Positions 11,436-12,475 of a stretch of DNA of 12,475 bases are shown here, piece after piece. The stretch covers positions 1 to 12,475 of the forward strand of contig JAVWQH010000044.1 of NCBI GenBank assembly GCA_036635475.1, in the 5' to 3' direction. The first letter of the stretch is position 1. Each line of letters opens with the position of its first letter. The notes under the pieces were generated by a model. It was not told the DNA's origin, made no database searches, and saw only the letters and a program-made list of their open reading frames with translations. Both the position numbers and the translations under genes were made by a program. Source of the DNA: JAHHUA01 sp036635475 (GTDB lineage Bacteria > Bacillota > Clostridia > Oscillospirales > Ruminococcaceae).

Positions 11436-12356
11436 ATGGCTTTTACAGCAAAAGACGTACAAACTTTAAGACAAACAACTAACTGTGGTATGATGGACTG
11501 CAAAAAGGCTTTGACAGAGGCTGATGGCGATATGGATAAAGCAATTGAGTTTCTACGTGAAAAAGGACTTGCAGCGGTAGCTAAAAAAGCTAACAGAATT
11601 GCAGCTGAAGGTGTTGTTATTGCAACATTTGACCAAGATAAAAAAATCGGTGCTGTTGTAGAAGTAAACTCAGAAACAGACTTTGTTGCTAAAAATGCTG
11701 ATTTTATAGCTTTTGTTGAACTTTGTGCTAAAACAGTAATAGACCAAAACCCAGCTGATATTGATGCTCTTCTTGCTTGTAAAGCAGGCGAACGCACAAT
11801 TGAAGAACTATTGAGAGATAAAGTTCTTGTAATTGGCGAAAATCTAAAAATCAGACGTTTTGTTCGTGCAGAAGGCGATATTGCAACTTACATTCATGGC
11901 GGCGGAAAAATCGGCGTTATGGTTAAGTTTGAAACAACAGGAGATGTTGCTTCAAAAGCTGAATTTATTGAATTAGGAAAAGATGTAGCTATGCAAATTG
12001 CTGCAATCAATCCTCTTTACCTAAACAAAGAAGAAGTTCCTGCTGAAGTTATCGAAAAGGAAAAAGAAATTCTTATTGCTCAAATCCAAAATGATGAAAA
12101 GCTAAAGAATAAACCAGCTCAAGTTATTGACAAAATGGTTGATGGCAAAGTTGTCAAGTACTTTAAAGAAAACTGTTTAGTTGAGCAATCTTTCGTTAAG
12201 GACGATAAAGTAACTGTTGGCGAGCATATCAATGATGTCGCTAAGACATTGGGAGCAACAATTAAAGCTGTTTCATTTGTTCGTTTTGAAAAAGGCGAAG
12301 GAATAGAAAAAAGAGAAGACAATTTCGCTGATGAAGTTGCAAATATGGTTAAATAA
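11436..12356 (+). CDS. tsf: Elongation factor Ts
   Basis: EF-Ts is the cytosolic nucleotide-exchange factor for EF-Tu: it displaces GDP so that EF-Tu can bind GTP and aminoacyl-tRNA. The protein is 306 residues. The N-terminal UBA-like region (1-55) has LRQTTNCGMMDCKKALTE. The usual TGAGMMDCK is here TNCGMMDCK, so Asn-Cys replaces Gly-Ala. The EF-Tu-contacting TDFV is at 81-84 (EVNSETDFVAKN). GKIGVMVKFE begins the second subdomain, and dimerisation and C-terminal modules follow. The ATG at 11436 sits eight bases after GGAGG (11423-11427); a TTG at 11421 would start inside the ribosome site region. It follows rpsB across a hairpin and is closed by a strong terminator. Confidence 0.97.
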   Translation: MAFTAKDVQTLRQTTNCGMMDCKKALTEADGDMDKAIEFLREKGLAAVAKKANRIAAEGVVIATFDQDKKIGAVVEVNSETDFVAKNADFIAFVELCAKTVIDQNPADIDALLACKAGERTIEELLRDKVLVIGENLKIRRFVRAEGDIATYIHGGGKIGVMVKFETTGDVASKAEFIELGKDVAMQIAAINPLYLNKEEVPAEVIEKEKEILIAQIQNDEKLKNKPAQVIDKMVDGKVVKYFKENCLVEQSFVKDDKVTVGEHINDVAKTLGATIKAVSFVRFEKGEGIEKREDNFADEVANMVK

Positions 12357-12369
12357 TTAATAATACTTG

Positions 12370-12409
12370 AAAGCCATAGAATATGTTTATCATATTCTAT
12401 GGCTTTTTT
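12370..12409 (+). terminator. Intrinsic terminator of the rpsB-tsf operon
   Basis: A perfect 16-bp stem (12370-12385 with 12391-12406, starting AAAGCCATAG) closes a TTTAT loop. It runs into a T-tract at 12404-12409. It starts 14 bases after the tsf stop. Confidence 0.92.
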
Positions 12410-12413
12410 AATA

Positions 12414-12475
12414 GGCTCTTTGTCAATAGTTGGGGTAAAAATAAAAATCAGATAAAATAGTAACATTAAGCAAGA
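12414..12475. mobile_element. Possible ISL3-type insertion sequence end (truncated)
   Basis: GGCTCTTTGTCAATAGTTGG (12414-12433), followed by GGTAAAA, resembles the terminal inverted repeats of ISL3-family elements as I remember them (GGCTCTTTGTCAA...TTGGG). It begins just after the tsf terminator, a common safe insertion spot. No transposase frame is visible because the window ends 42 bases later. Confidence 0.4.

Noticed and set aside
11198..11797. A 199-codon open frame on the minus strand across the rpsB-tsf junction
   Set aside because: It lies antisense to two certain genes and spans the terminator. Its Ser/Ala-rich translation is the mirror of the rpsB and tsf codons, and it has no ribosome site.
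12119..12466. A minus-strand frame covering the tsf end and the terminator
   Set aside because: It is antisense to tsf and the perfect terminator hairpin. It shows no domain-like features and no ribosome site.
1..12475. CRISPR array, tRNA or rRNA genes
   Set aside because: No regularly spaced direct repeats, tRNA cloverleaf or rRNA-like conserved stretch was seen on either strand by reading.

Overview
The window looks like a chromosomal segment of a low-GC Gram-positive bacterium, most likely a clostridial Firmicute. Supporting signs are strong AGGAGG-type ribosome binding sites, AT-rich codon use, a YlmC/YmxH-type PRC-barrel protein, a FeoB-associated Cys-rich membrane protein, and rpsB-tsf translation genes with clostridial features. 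The species cannot be named from this sequence.

Bases 1-4867 are the 3' end of a surface-polysaccharide (capsule/EPS) operon, all on the + strand and tightly packed. It holds the C-terminus of a Wzx-type flippase, an FrhB-like iron-sulfur protein, and a complete CapE-CapF-CapG (FnlA-FnlB-FnlC) trio that converts UDP-GlcNAc to UDP-N-acetyl-L-fucosamine. These genes appear more GC-rich than the rest of the window, as expected of a variable, laterally exchanged glycan locus. A 610-base gap (4868-5477) follows. It holds a large imperfect inverted repeat, a decayed minus-strand reading frame, and the promoter of the next operon.

Bases 5374-8384 are a ferrous-iron uptake operon: feoA, feoB, a Cys-rich membrane partner of FeoB, and a DtxR/MntR-family regulator. 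The promoter carries two identical-arm palindromes, ATGTTAG-N6-CTAACAT, 44 bp apart. One overlaps the -10 box and the other lies next to the feoA ribosome binding site. The regulator gene ends the operon, which suggests metal-dependent autoregulation. The regulator mixes the MntR-type D/E and the DtxR-type C-x-x-E-H metal ligands.

Bases 8385-9515 hold an unrecognised secreted protein and a Cys-rich YlmC/YmxH-family protein. The second gene's Shine-Dalgarno lies inside a near-perfect 21-bp hairpin that also contains a possible internal promoter. Convergent to it (9504-10334, minus strand, stops overlapping by 12 bp) is a CheW-like coupling protein with a zinc-binding CZB domain inserted into the middle of the CheW fold.

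Bases 10381-12409 hold divergent promoters and the core translation operon rpsB (ribosomal protein S2) and tsf (EF-Ts). It has a structured leader, an intergenic attenuator-like hairpin, and a strong final terminator. The last about 60 bases begin with a sequence resembling an ISL3-family insertion-sequence end, but the rest lies outside the window. I saw no tRNA, rRNA or CRISPR array. The most unusual elements are the CheW-CZB nested fusion, the ymxH hairpin, and the hybrid-ligand regulator with its paired operators; none amounts to a demonstrated new system.
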